15,926 nucleotides of DNA from an uncultured Bacilli bacterium (GTDB taxonomy: Bacteria; Bacillota_I; Bacilli_A; RF39; UBA660): the NCBI GenBank assembly GCA_934088535.1, contig CAKOJC010000026.1:1-15926 (forward strand), in the 5' to 3' direction. Made by a program: the position numbers and the translations under genes. This document shows, piece after piece, positions 7,187 through 14,337 of this stretch (its first letter is position 1; the number at the start of each line of letters is the position of its first letter). Under the pieces are notes generated by a model. The model made no database searches. It had not been told where the DNA came from and saw nothing but the letters and a program-made list of their open reading frames with translations.

Positions 7187-7846
7187 CTATAATAAATCGT
7201 CTCTATATTCCTTTGTTATTCTTCTTCTTTCACTTTCTCTATATTCATTTATAAGTTTATGGTTACCATTTACTAATACTTCTGGTACTTCCATTCCTCT
7301 AAAGTTTCTAGGTTTAGTATATACTGGGTAATCAAGTAAGTTATCATTGAAACTTTCAAATTCTAAACTTGTACTTGTTATAACTCCGTCTATTAGTCTT
7401 ACTACTGAATCTGTTATCATCATTGATGGAAGTTCTCCACCTGTTAAGATGAAGTCACCTATTGATATAAGTTCATCTGCTAAAGTGTATATTCTTTCAT
7501 CAAATCCTTCGTAGTGTCCGCATATGATTATTAAATGTTTTTTATCTTTTAATTCATATGCTTTCTTTTCATTATATGTTTTTCCTCTAGGTGTTAAAAG
7601 TATTACGTGAGAATTCTCTGTTCTAATACTTTCTACTGCATTAAATACAGGTTCACACATCATAATCATTCCGCCACCACCACCAAACTGATAGTCATCA
7701 ACTTGATTATTTTTATATGGTGTATAGTCTCTTATATCTATTATATTTATTTCTACTTTTTCTTTTTCAATGGCTCTTTTCATTATACTTTCTGTTAAGA
7801 ATCCATCGAACATATGAGGAAATAGTGTTAGTATATCTATTTTCAT
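7187..7846 (-). CDS. trmD: tRNA (guanine-N1-)-methyltransferase TrmD
   Basis: TrmD uses S-adenosylmethionine to make m1G37 next to the anticodon of tRNAs such as Leu, Pro and Arg, which prevents +1 frameshifting. The 219 residues show the trefoil-knot SPOUT fold: MKIDILTLFPHMFDGF start, FGGGGGM (54-60), LTPRGK (84-89), GHYEGFDER (110-118), SIGDFILTGGELP (128-140), TDSVVRLIDGV with Arg150, and SFNDNLLDYP with the catalytic-type Asp168. GMEVPEVLVNGNH links to the C-terminal tRNA-binding domain, which is a little shorter than in E. coli. Oddity: the normally conserved DD-x-P-(F/Y)-GGG is DDYQFGGG here, with Gln53 replacing Pro. The start ATG overlaps the rimM stop (ATGA), and AGGAG sits 7 bases upstream. 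rimM-trmD pairing is standard, but rpsP and rplS, usual neighbours, are absent. Confidence 0.97.
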   Translation of the reverse strand: MKIDILTLFPHMFDGFLTESIMKRAIEKEKVEINIIDIRDYTPYKNNQVDDYQFGGGGGMIMMCEPVFNAVESIRTENSHVILLTPRGKTYNEKKAYELKDKKHLIIICGHYEGFDERIYTLADELISIGDFILTGGELPSMMITDSVVRLIDGVITSTSLEFESFNDNLLDYPVYTKPRNFRGMEVPEVLVNGNHKLINEYRESERRRITKEYRDDLL

Positions 7847-8322
7847 AAGAATACTCCTATATCATGGAAATGTATTTCTTTATTTTGTTTATCTATTTTA
7901 GATATAAAATCTTTGTTAAATGGAATAAGTTTATCATTAACTCTTACGTTCTTATTACCATTATCTTCTCTATATTCAGTAATATTTCCAACTAATGTGT
8001 CATCATTATATACTTTCATACCAATTAATTCTTCAGTTAATATTTCATCATCATTAAGATGTAAATCTTCTTCATTTATAAATACACTTGCGCCTTTATA
8101 TTTAATAACATCATTAATATTATCTATACCAACAAATTTAACCATATCATATTGTTTATGTCGTCTATATGTTTCGATTACTTCTTCAGTTTTTAAATGT
8201 CCTACATATAGTTTAAATCCTTTAGTGAATACTTTATCTTTAAATTCGAAATTACTTAATATTCTTATTTCGCCCTTAAGGGCATGTGTATTAGTCACCT
8301 TTCCTATGTAAATAAATCTCAT
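7843..8322 (-). CDS. rimM: Ribosome maturation factor RimM
   Basis: RimM binds ribosomal protein S19 and helps mature the 30S subunit head. The 159 residues start MRFIYIGKVTNTHALKGEIRI, the family N-terminal beta-barrel signature (GKIVNTHGIKGEVR-like). The C-terminal PRC-barrel follows from about residue 90 (EELIGMKVYNDDTLVGNITEY) and ends NVRVNDKLIPFNKDFISKID. The length is slightly short of the usual 165-180. The start is supported by AAAGGGG seven bases upstream. The TGA stop overlaps the trmD ATG by four bases (ATGA); this use of TGA as a stop also argues against the Mycoplasma code. It follows the methyltransferase gene by 12 bases within the operon. Confidence 0.95.
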   Translation of the reverse strand: MRFIYIGKVTNTHALKGEIRILSNFEFKDKVFTKGFKLYVGHLKTEEVIETYRRHKQYDMVKFVGIDNINDVIKYKGASVFINEEDLHLNDDEILTEELIGMKVYNDDTLVGNITEYREDNGNKNVRVNDKLIPFNKDFISKIDKQNKEIHFHDIGVFL

Positions 8323-8334
8323 AATAATTCCCCT

Positions 8335-9060
8335 TTATTTATATAAATGATATAAGACTATAGATGCTGAAACACCAACATTTAAGCTTTCACATGATGG
8401 GTTCATATCTATTCTAATAATTTCATCACACTTACTTAGAATATTTTCTCTTACACCATTACCTTCGTTTCCAAATATTATAGCAAATTCCTTCATTTTT
8501 TCAAGTTCTTCTAGTGATTTTGATTTTTTTAATGAAGTTCCTACTACTTTTATATTCTTTTCTTTTATTTTATCTATTAATTCTTCTAAATCTCCAATTA
8601 TAATATTTGTATTATATATCATACCACCAGTACTTCTTAATACTTTTTCATTATATGGACTAACTGAGTCTTTTGAAAATATAACTGTGTCTGCATCGAA
8701 TGCTACACTTGATCTTATTATAGTTCCTGCATTACCTGGATCTTGTATATTATCAAGTATTACTATTTTATTTCCAATCTCACTAGTGTTATGTATCTTT
8801 GAAACTCCTAAAAGTCTTGGAGTACTTTTTAAATCACTTATGCTTTTCATAACATCTTCTGTTACATAGTCATAGTTAAAGTCATAATTACAAGTAGTTC
8901 CATCTAAAACATATAGTTCTTTTAACATATGATTTTTTAGTGCTTCTTCTATTAAGTTTTCGCCTTCTATTACGAATAATCCTTTTTCTAAAGAATATTT
9001 CTTAGTTAGAAGTTTTCTTATCTCTTTTATTCTATTATTATCTTTAGATGTTATAAGCAT
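8335..9060 (-). CDS. SpoU/TrmH-family RNA methyltransferase
   Basis: This is a 241-residue 2'-O-methyltransferase of the SPOUT class using S-adenosylmethionine; the target is probably rRNA, as for YsgA/RlmB-like relatives. The N-terminal substrate-binding part (1-90) contains FVIEGENLIEEAL. The three SpoU motifs are complete: ILDNIQDPGNAGTIIRS (101-117, Asn104 and Arg116), AIIFGNEGNGV (193-203, Glu199) and IDMNPSCESLNVGVSASIVLY (217-237). The start is very well placed: AAGGAGG lies within the last codons of the upstream gene and six bases before ATG, with only one base between the genes. Which ribose it modifies cannot be told from sequence; RlmB, YsgA-like and tRNA-specific members share these motifs. 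It acts in the cytoplasm alongside RimM and TrmD from the same transcript. Confidence 0.93.
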   Translation of the reverse strand: MLITSKDNNRIKEIRKLLTKKYSLEKGLFVIEGENLIEEALKNHMLKELYVLDGTTCNYDFNYDYVTEDVMKSISDLKSTPRLLGVSKIHNTSEIGNKIVILDNIQDPGNAGTIIRSSVAFDADTVIFSKDSVSPYNEKVLRSTGGMIYNTNIIIGDLEELIDKIKEKNIKVVGTSLKKSKSLEELEKMKEFAIIFGNEGNGVRENILSKCDEIIRIDMNPSCESLNVGVSASIVLYHLYK

Positions 9061-9061
9061 A

Positions 9062-9697
9062 TTATTCCTCCTTTAGTACTTTAGTATTTTCTTTATAATT
9101 TGGTTTATATTTTTTAACATATTTCCAGAAGTTTTTTGAATGGTTAAATTCTAAGAAATGACATAATTCATGAATAATAACATAATCTATTTCATCTATA
9201 CTATATTTAATTAATTCAGAATTTAGTTTTATAAGTTCTTGTCTTTTATTACAATAACCCCATTTTCTTTTCATTTTACCTATCATTACTTTAGGATAAG
9301 GAATATCTTCCTCAAATAAATTATAACATATTTTTACTCTTTCATTAAATATTCTTTCACATTCATTCTTTAGAAAAGTATTTAAGTATGTTTTGTTTTT
9401 AACAAATACTTGGTTACCAACGAATTCTATTTTAGATACTGTGTTTAGAACTACTACATCGTAACTATTTCCTAGATAGTAGAATTCCTCATTCTTTTTT
9501 TCTTTTCTTTGTACTGTTTCATACATTCTGATTATGTCAGTTTCATTTTTCATTATGAATGATTTAATCATAGTGGCAGTTACAAAGTAATTACAAGATA
9601 TATATATACCATCTTTTTTAACTCTTAAATACATATTCTTATTATTTTTTCTTGTTATAAATACGTTAAATGTTTGATTATTTAGTGTTATTGTCAT
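9062..9697 (-). CDS. YgjP-type zinc metallopeptidase-like protein (DUF45)
   Basis: This 211-residue protein has the YgjP/DUF45 layout. It has a beta-rich N-terminal half (MTITLNNQTFNVFITRKNNKNMYLRV), then RKWGYCNKRQELIKLNSELI (144-163, equivalent to the usual W-G-S-C) and the zinc site HELCHFLEFNHSKNFW (176-191). The expected metal ligands are His176, His180 and His186, with Glu177 as general base. The family is related to SprT/M48 peptidases; the physiological substrate is not established. The start has GAGGA six bases upstream and is the first gene after the extended -10 promoter at 9715-9723, so it leads the ygjP-like / spoU / rimM / trmD / unknown / hisS operon. Its last codons carry the ribosome binding site of the next gene. 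No signal peptide is seen, so it is probably cytoplasmic. Confidence 0.92.
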   Translation of the reverse strand: MTITLNNQTFNVFITRKNNKNMYLRVKKDGIYISCNYFVTATMIKSFIMKNETDIIRMYETVQRKEKKNEEFYYLGNSYDVVVLNTVSKIEFVGNQVFVKNKTYLNTFLKNECERIFNERVKICYNLFEEDIPYPKVMIGKMKRKWGYCNKRQELIKLNSELIKYSIDEIDYVIIHELCHFLEFNHSKNFWKYVKKYKPNYKENTKVLKEE

Positions 9698-9714
9698 AAT
9701 GTTTCCTCAAAAGT

Positions 9715-9723
9715 ATTATATCA
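9715..9723 (-). promoter_or_regulatory. Extended -10 promoter of the six-gene hisS operon
   Basis: The minus strand reads TGATATAAT: a perfect -10 (9720-9715) with the TGn extension (9723-9721). Its end lies 17 bases upstream of the first start codon. No good -35 is seen 17 bases upstream, as is common for extended -10 promoters. Confidence 0.7.
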
Positions 9724-9736
9724 TTTTTTAGGACAT

Positions 9737-9763
9737 TTAAAAAGCATTCACTTATGAATGCTT
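9737..9763 (-). terminator. Terminator of the InlB-repeat surface protein gene
   Basis: A perfect 9-bp stem AAGCATTCA/TGAATGCTT with a 4-base loop is followed on the minus strand by further T (TTTAAAT). It begins six bases after the stop codon and ends about 14 bases before the operon promoter. Confidence 0.85.
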
Positions 9764-9768
9764 AATCT

Positions 9769-11298
9769 TTATAAGTTTGTTTCAGTTTCTATTGGTGTCT
9801 CTACTGCTGGTGTTGTTAGTTCAACTTCTTCAACTGGTTCTTCTGTTTCAATAGTTAATTCAGTTGTTTCACCTTCAGTATTATTGTCTTCTAGAACTGT
9901 TGTATTTTCATTTGTTTTATCTTGTTCTTTCCATTTAGCAACTAATTCATTATCAGTATTATCTTCTGGTTTATAATTTTCATCTACATCAACTAATGTT
10001 TCATTTCCTTCTTCATCAGTTTCTTTAGTTTGCCATCCATCAAATTCTTTTTCAAGTTCTTCTACTGAGTCACCAACTTCTATAGTTTCGTTTTCTCCTG
10101 CTTTAGCTTTAGCATCTGATAATCTTATTTGATCTTCAAGTGCTTCTTTAACTTCATCAGGAACTACTTCTTTAGCATTTGGATTACTCTTATCAGCTTT
10201 TACAAAATATGTTGGAGCTTCAAGTCCTACTTCATCAGGTGTTGGTAAATTATAATCACCTAATTCTTCAGTAGTCATACCTACAGTGACAAGTTCTCCT
10301 TCACTTTCGTAAATTACTTTTGCTGTTCCAATTACTTGGTATAAATCAAGGTCTCCAGTTAATGTTACTTTTTCACCAACATTATATTCAATTACTTTAC
10401 TATCTTTGCTTGTACTATAACCTAGTAGTTCTTCTGATGTACCATATTTCATTAATGTTATTGAACTATTTTTTTGTGATCTAATTGTAAAGATTAGTCC
10501 CACTCCACCATTACGATCATGGTATCTTACTTCATATTTTTCAGCTATCTTAGCATATAGATAAATTTCATTATCTGAGTTTGCTATTTTTGTCAAGTTT
10601 CTTCCTAGGTAATCAACTTTTTCTCCATCAAAGTTTGGAGTTGTATACCATCCTTCAAAGAATCCAGTTTCAAGTTCTACACCACTTAGAGCAACTTTTC
10701 CACTCTTAACTGTGTATTCTTTTGGAGAAGTTGTTTCTCTATCATAAATAATCTTATAAGTAGTAAAACTACAACTAGTATAAATATTAGTATTTTCTGT
10801 TATAGTCTTAGTAAAATTAAATTCTTTAGTTAACTTTTCATCACTATAATATTTACAAGAATCATAACCATATGGTAAATATGGATTTACTTTTCCATCT
10901 TTAGCTTCTACTGTATAGATACTATCATCATCTAATAAATTAAATGATACTACATAAGTTTTTTCTTCATCTTCTTTAGTAGTTGTATCATTTGATTTAG
11001 TAGTTACTTTTCTAATTACTGTTTTAGTAGTATTTGTTTCCTCCTTCTTGTCATCTTCTTTTATTTTGTCATCATCGACTGGAACTACTACGTTATCTTT
11101 TGGTTTAGATGGATCTTTATCATCTTCTTTTTTCTCACAACCAACAAGAAGTCCAATAATAGTACCGATAATTACTAAGATTGCTATTGCTACAAAAATA
11201 ATAACTCTGTTGTCGCTATCATCATCAAGAAAATTTTCTTCAACCTTTACTACTTTTACAGCAGGGCTTTTCTTAGTAACTTTCTTACTATCTTTCAT
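9769..11298 (-). CDS. Membrane-anchored surface protein with degenerate InlB-type repeats
   Basis: This 509-residue protein has one hydrophobic segment (about 32-52, VIIFVAIAILVIIGTIIGLL). A Lys/Asp/Thr-rich linker (55-112) and an extracellular beta-rich region follow. Three degenerate Listeria-Bacteroides (InlB B) repeats can be seen: about 115-180, 183-252 (GFFEGWYTTPNFDG) and 418-458 (FDGWQTKETDEEG then NELVAKWKEQ). The C-terminus is acidic and Thr-rich, with no LPxTG sorting signal. LVGC at 51-54 fits a lipobox, but the residues before the hydrophobic stretch are acidic (DDDSDN), so a simple signal anchor is equally likely. The start is supported by AGGAGG five bases upstream. It sits downstream of ftsZ but has its own promoter and terminator, so a link to division is not shown. 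Adhesion or wall interaction is the usual role of such repeats; here it is inference. Confidence 0.88.
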   Translation of the reverse strand: MKDSKKVTKKSPAVKVVKVEENFLDDDSDNRVIIFVAIAILVIIGTIIGLLVGCEKKEDDKDPSKPKDNVVVPVDDDKIKEDDKKEETNTTKTVIRKVTTKSNDTTTKEDEEKTYVVSFNLLDDDSIYTVEAKDGKVNPYLPYGYDSCKYYSDEKLTKEFNFTKTITENTNIYTSCSFTTYKIIYDRETTSPKEYTVKSGKVALSGVELETGFFEGWYTTPNFDGEKVDYLGRNLTKIANSDNEIYLYAKIAEKYEVRYHDRNGGVGLIFTIRSQKNSSITLMKYGTSEELLGYSTSKDSKVIEYNVGEKVTLTGDLDLYQVIGTAKVIYESEGELVTVGMTTEELGDYNLPTPDEVGLEAPTYFVKADKSNPNAKEVVPDEVKEALEDQIRLSDAKAKAGENETIEVGDSVEELEKEFDGWQTKETDEEGNETLVDVDENYKPEDNTDNELVAKWKEQDKTNENTTVLEDNNTEGETTELTIETEEPVEEVELTTPAVETPIETETNL

Positions 11299-11344
11299 TT
11301 AACCCTCCTATGGTATTAGCCTTACGCTATCTACTCTCATAATC

Positions 11345-11373
11345 ATTATATAAATTGTTCAAGTGTAAATCAA
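11345..11373 (-). promoter_or_regulatory. Promoter of the InlB-repeat gene
   Basis: On the minus strand TTGATT (11373-11368), a 17-base spacer and a perfect TATAAT (11350-11345) are seen. The leader is about 40 bases and includes AGGAGG. Confidence 0.75.
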
Positions 11374-11393
11374 CATAAAACGTAAATTTTTTG

Positions 11394-11418
11394 TAAATAA
11401 AAAGAGCTTTACGCTCTT
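11394..11418 (-). terminator. Terminator of ftsA-ftsZ, overlapping the ftsZ stop
   Basis: A 6-bp stem AAGAGC/GCTCTT with loop GTAAA is followed on the minus strand by TTTATTTAC. The first two bases of the stem belong to the ftsZ stop codon. Confidence 0.75.
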
Positions 11419-12475
11419 AGAAATCTCTATTTCTTAGGAATGCTGGCATTTCAAGTTCTTCATCATCATCTATTTCTTGAATTGCTTTCTTTTCTCCTTC
11501 AATTGATCTATATAGTGGTTCAGTTGAATCTTCAAATCCTGTTGCGATTACTGTTACTACTATTTCATCAGTAAGTGCTTCGTTGATAACTGCACCAAAT
11601 ATAATGTTAACGTCTGTATTGGCTACTGCTCTTACTACTTCTACTGCATCTTCTGCTTCGAATAATGTCATTGAGTTACCACCAGTGATATTTACAATAC
11701 AATCTGTTGCTCCATTAATAGTTTGTTCAAGTAATGGACTATTTACAGCTTGTTTTGCAGCTTCTACTGCTCTATTATCACCAAATCCAACACCTATACC
11801 AATAAGTGCATCTCCTCTATCTTCCATTATTGTTCTAACATCTGCAAAGTCTAAGTTTACAAGTCCTGGAACACTAATTAAGTCAGATATAGATTGAACA
11901 CCTAATCTAAGTACATTATCTACTTCTTTAAATGCAGCATTTAATGGTGTGCTTCTATCTATTAAGTCTCTTAATTTATCGTTTGGAATTACTACGATAG
12001 TGTCTACATGTTTTCTAAGTTCATCTAAACCTACTAAAGCATAATCCATTCTTTTTTTACCTTCAAATTTGAATGGTTTTGTAACTATAGCTACTGTTAA
12101 GCATCCTAAGTTTTGAGCTATTTCAGCAACTACTGGAGCAGCACCTGTGCCAGTACCGCCACCAAGTCCACAAGTTACGAATACCATATCTGCCCCGCGT
12201 AAAGAGTCCTCAATTTCTTCTTTAGCTTCAAGTGCAGCTTCTCTTCCTACTTCTGGTCTTGTTCCTGCTCCTCTTCCTTTAGTAATAGTTTTACCTAATT
12301 GTATTTTGTGTTCTGCATGAGAAACATTTAATACTTGTTGATCAGTATTTGCTACGATAAATTCAACTCCACGAAGTCCTGAATCTATCATTCTGTTTAC
12401 AGCATTACATCCACCGCCACCGACACCGATAACTTTTATGTCAGCTATTTGATCCATCTCTAGTTTATTATTCAT
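11417..12475 (-). CDS. ftsZ: Cell-division GTPase FtsZ
   Basis: FtsZ is the tubulin-like GTPase that forms the division ring. Its 352 residues contain [13 protein letters not shown] (17-29), the tubulin signature [10 protein letters not shown] (105-114), and the T7 loop [11 protein letters not shown] (207-217) that completes the active site of the next subunit. The globular domain ends with VVTVIATGF (306-314). The conserved C-terminal peptide [11 protein letters not shown] (342-352) binds FtsA and other partners. The linker between them is only about 25 residues, roughly half of what B. subtilis has, so the whole protein is short for the family. The start is supported by AAGGAG six bases upstream; this site overlaps the ftsA stop, and the genes are ten bases apart. 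It is transcribed with ftsA from the promoter at 13744-13772 and ends in a hairpin at its stop. Confidence 0.98.
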   Translation of the reverse strand: MNNKLEMDQIADIKVIGVGGGGCNAVNRMIDSGLRGVEFIVANTDQQVLNVSHAEHKIQLGKTITKGRGAGTRPEVGREAALEAKEEIEDSLRGADMVFVTCGLGGGTGTGAAPVVAEIAQNLGCLTVAIVTKPFKFEGKKRMDYALVGLDELRKHVDTIVVIPNDKLRDLIDRSTPLNAAFKEVDNVLRLGVQSISDLISVPGLVNLDFADVRTIMEDRGDALIGIGVGFGDNRAVEAAKQAVNSPLLEQTINGATDCIVNITGGNSMTLFEAEDAVEVVRAVANTDVNIIFGAVINEALTDEIVVTVIATGFEDSTEPLYRSIEGEKKAIQEIDDDEELEMPAFLRNRDF

Positions 12476-12485
12476 ATTTCACTCC

Positions 12486-13721
12486 TTAATCGTTGAAAAA
12501 ATATCCATATATTTTTCCGAGTACTGTATTATTGTTAGTTTTCTTTATATTAATTAATTCTTCTTGCAAATCCTCATCAACTGTATATGCAAGTTTATTT
12601 CTAAAAGCTAATTTATCATGATAATATTTGATAAGTCCTAATGAACTTGAATATTTATTGCTTCTACATCCAATCTCGTTAACATGGTATCTTTCCATTT
12701 CTCTTCCAAATACTTCATCAACTACTAAGTTAAAATCATTAACTTCAGTTGTTCCCCCTGTAAATATTATATAACTAATTTCCAACTTTGTTAAGAGGTT
12801 TATTTGTTTTTTAATGAGGTCTAATAGCTCTTTAATTCTAGAACATATTATCTCACTAATCTCATATTGATTTATTTTAATATTTTCTTTAGAGTTTGTC
12901 AACACATCTTCACTCCAACTTGTTGATGCATTTCTCTTACTAGCAAGTGCAAATTTCTCTTTCAATTCTTTTGCTTGCTTTCTACTTATATCATATATGT
13001 AACAAATGTCTCTATCGATATTTTTGCCGCCTACTTCAATATTTTCTGTGTCTATTAATATTCCTTTTTTGAAAATGCTTACTTCTGTTTTTTCTTCTCC
13101 TATGTTTACTACTGCTACATTTTTTGAATCTAATGTTTTATTTTTGAATTCGTAGTAATCAGCTACACTTCCAAAGTTTATATCTACGATTCCTACTCCT
13201 ATACTATCAAGTAGGGATACTGCAGCATATACATTCTTTTTAGGAGCTAAACTCATTACTGCTTTACATCTTAATACTTTTGCTTGTTTTCCTTTTGGAT
13301 CTTTTGTTTTCTCTTCATCATCAAGCATAAATTCTATAGGCATAATTGAAACAAATTCTTTATTATTTGGTACTTTATTGTAAACACATGATTGAAGTAC
13401 TTTTACTATATCATTTCCTGTTACTATAGAGTCTTCACTTTTGATGTTTATTTTTCCTTCTACCATAGTGAATTCTGCATAGTATGATGGAATTGTTAAT
13501 ACTACTTTATTTATTCTTATATTTAACATTTCTTCACATCTATTGAATACTTCTTTTAATGATATTAATGTTTCTTCTGGGTTTACTATAATACCTTTTT
13601 TAACTCCTTTTGATTTTACTTCAGATACAGCAAGAACGTGTACATCATCTTCGTACACTTCGCCTACTACTAACTTAACTGTAGAACTACCAATATCTAA
13701 ACTTGATATTATTTCTTTCAT
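12486..13721 (-). CDS. ftsA: Cell-division protein FtsA
   Basis: FtsA is the actin-like ATPase that tethers FtsZ filaments to the membrane. The 411 residues begin MKEIISSLDIGSSTVKLVVGEV, the actin-family phosphate-1 motif, and include the 1C domain (about 80-170). The second phosphate region is VAVVNIGEEKTEVSIFKKG, and the adenosine motif is YIIFTGGTTEV. A C-terminal amphipathic membrane-targeting helix (VLGKIYGYFFND) follows a polar linker. The second phosphate loop has NIGEEKT, where many FtsA have DIGGGTT/DLGAGTT. The start is the internal ATG at 13721: a perfect AGGAGG lies four bases before it, and that site would be coding sequence if the earlier ATG at 13745 were used. No ftsQ/divIB lies upstream. 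Ten bases separate it from ftsZ. Confidence 0.95.
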   Translation of the reverse strand: MKEIISSLDIGSSTVKLVVGEVYEDDVHVLAVSEVKSKGVKKGIIVNPEETLISLKEVFNRCEEMLNIRINKVVLTIPSYYAEFTMVEGKINIKSEDSIVTGNDIVKVLQSCVYNKVPNNKEFVSIMPIEFMLDDEEKTKDPKGKQAKVLRCKAVMSLAPKKNVYAAVSLLDSIGVGIVDINFGSVADYYEFKNKTLDSKNVAVVNIGEEKTEVSIFKKGILIDTENIEVGGKNIDRDICYIYDISRKQAKELKEKFALASKRNASTSWSEDVLTNSKENIKINQYEISEIICSRIKELLDLIKKQINLLTKLEISYIIFTGGTTEVNDFNLVVDEVFGREMERYHVNEIGCRSNKYSSSLGLIKYYHDKLAFRNKLAYTVDEDLQEELINIKKTNNNTVLGKIYGYFFND

Positions 13722-13743
13722 GTATCCTCCTATAATCATTATC

Positions 13744-13772
13744 ATTATATCAAAAAAAATTCTTTTTTTAAA
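13744..13772 (-). promoter_or_regulatory. Promoter of ftsA-ftsZ
   Basis: On the minus strand TTTAAA (13772-13767), a 17-base spacer that includes eight T, and TGATATAAT (extended -10; TATAAT at 13749-13744) are seen. The -35 lies in the arm and loop of the upstream terminator hairpin. Confidence 0.7.
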
Positions 13773-13777
13773 GAATT
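13752..13777 (-). terminator. Terminator of the 166-residue membrane protein gene
   Basis: A perfect 8-bp stem AATTCTTT/AAAGAATT with loop AAAA is followed on the minus strand by six or more T. The last sense codons and the TAA stop of the gene lie inside the hairpin. All but one of the stem pairs are A-T, so the stem is weak, but the T-run is long. Confidence 0.65.
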
Positions 13778-14268
13778 ACTTCATCAAAAACGTATTTTAT
13801 ACTAAATTCATAGTATGGTTGTTCTATTACGTCTTTACCATTATACGTTATTCTTATATTTAACTTTTCTGTTTTGCCACCTTCAATGATGTCATTTTTA
13901 TCTAAAGATATGTCTAAATTTACATTCTTGGTATCAATATTTGCGAATATATTTTCTATGTATAAGTTTGTTATTTTAGCATTTATATTTCCTATGTTTG
14001 TTACATCTATACTAAATGAATTTGTTTTTCTAAACTTATTTAAGTCAGGTACTTTGACTGTTATTGTGTTATTATCACTATCTAGTTTTACTGTCATATC
14101 AGTTTCATAGTCTATTGTTACATTACTAAACTTGATATCATAGTATTTCTTTTTAATATCAGCATTTCCTCTAACTGTGAAATTATTAAAAAGATAATAT
14201 AATAAACAAGTTAAAACTACAAAAATAAATAATAATACAATCAACGTATACTTTATCTTTTCTTTCAT
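13768..14268 (-). CDS. Small membrane-anchored beta-rich protein, unknown function
   Basis: This 166-residue protein has an N-terminal membrane segment (about 7-27, YTLIVLLFIFVVLTCLLYYLF) after MKEKIK, the layout of a signal anchor with the rest outside. The exported part is beta-rich and looks immunoglobulin-like: NTITVKVPDLNKF, then FSIDVTNIGNINAKITNLYI and EKLNIRITYNG. The phrase D-V-x-N-x-G-N-x-x-A-x-I resembles the core strands of TasA/camelysin-type and other bacterial Ig-like surface proteins, but I would not assign it to a family. The start is supported by GGAAGGG four bases before the ATG. It occupies the place before ftsA where ftsQ/divIB often lies, yet no POTRA domain is visible and a terminator plus promoter separates it from ftsA, so no division role can be claimed. 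Confidence 0.8.
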   Translation of the reverse strand: MKEKIKYTLIVLLFIFVVLTCLLYYLFNNFTVRGNADIKKKYYDIKFSNVTIDYETDMTVKLDSDNNTITVKVPDLNKFRKTNSFSIDVTNIGNINAKITNLYIENIFANIDTKNVNLDISLDKNDIIEGGKTEKLNIRITYNGKDVIEQPYYEFSIKYVFDEVIL

Positions 14269-14291
14269 AGTACCCTTCCTATTCTATAGAT

Positions 14292-14301
14292 ATAATAACA
14301 T
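14292..14301 (-). promoter_or_regulatory. Possible extended -10 promoter of the 166-residue protein gene
   Basis: The minus strand reads TGTTATTATA, a 5/6 -10 (TATTAT) with a TGn extension, just downstream of the Nudix terminator and about 24 bases before the start codon. No clear -35 is present; this is a weak call. Confidence 0.4.
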
Positions 14302-14309
14302 AAATATAG

Positions 14310-14335
14310 AAAAAAAGCATTAGTTTCCTAATACT
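14310..14335 (-). terminator. Terminator after the Nudix gene (copy A of a repeated hairpin)
   Basis: An 8-bp stem AGTATTAG/CTAATGCT (one G-U pair) is closed by a GAAA tetraloop and followed on the minus strand by seven T. It is about 80 bases after the Nudix stop. A nearly identical hairpin is at 15790-15814. Confidence 0.75.
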
Positions 14336-14337
14336 AT
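14311..14337 (-). repeat. Repeated terminator hairpin, copy A
   Basis: About 27 bases match the copy at 15791-15817 with one substitution (C for T at 14318), after allowing for a one-base difference in the A-run. Both copies are in the same orientation, and both are followed by GTTA after a short offset. Confidence 0.65.

Noticed and set aside
7843..7846. Mycoplasma genetic code (TGA as Trp)
   Set aside because: rimM ends normally at TGA, overlapping the trmD ATG, and tryptophans in conserved motifs are TGG.
13722..13745. Upstream ATG at 13745 as start of ftsA
   Set aside because: It would place the perfect AGGAGG inside the gene and sits at the -10 region of the likely promoter; MKEIISSLDIG at 13721 is the family start.
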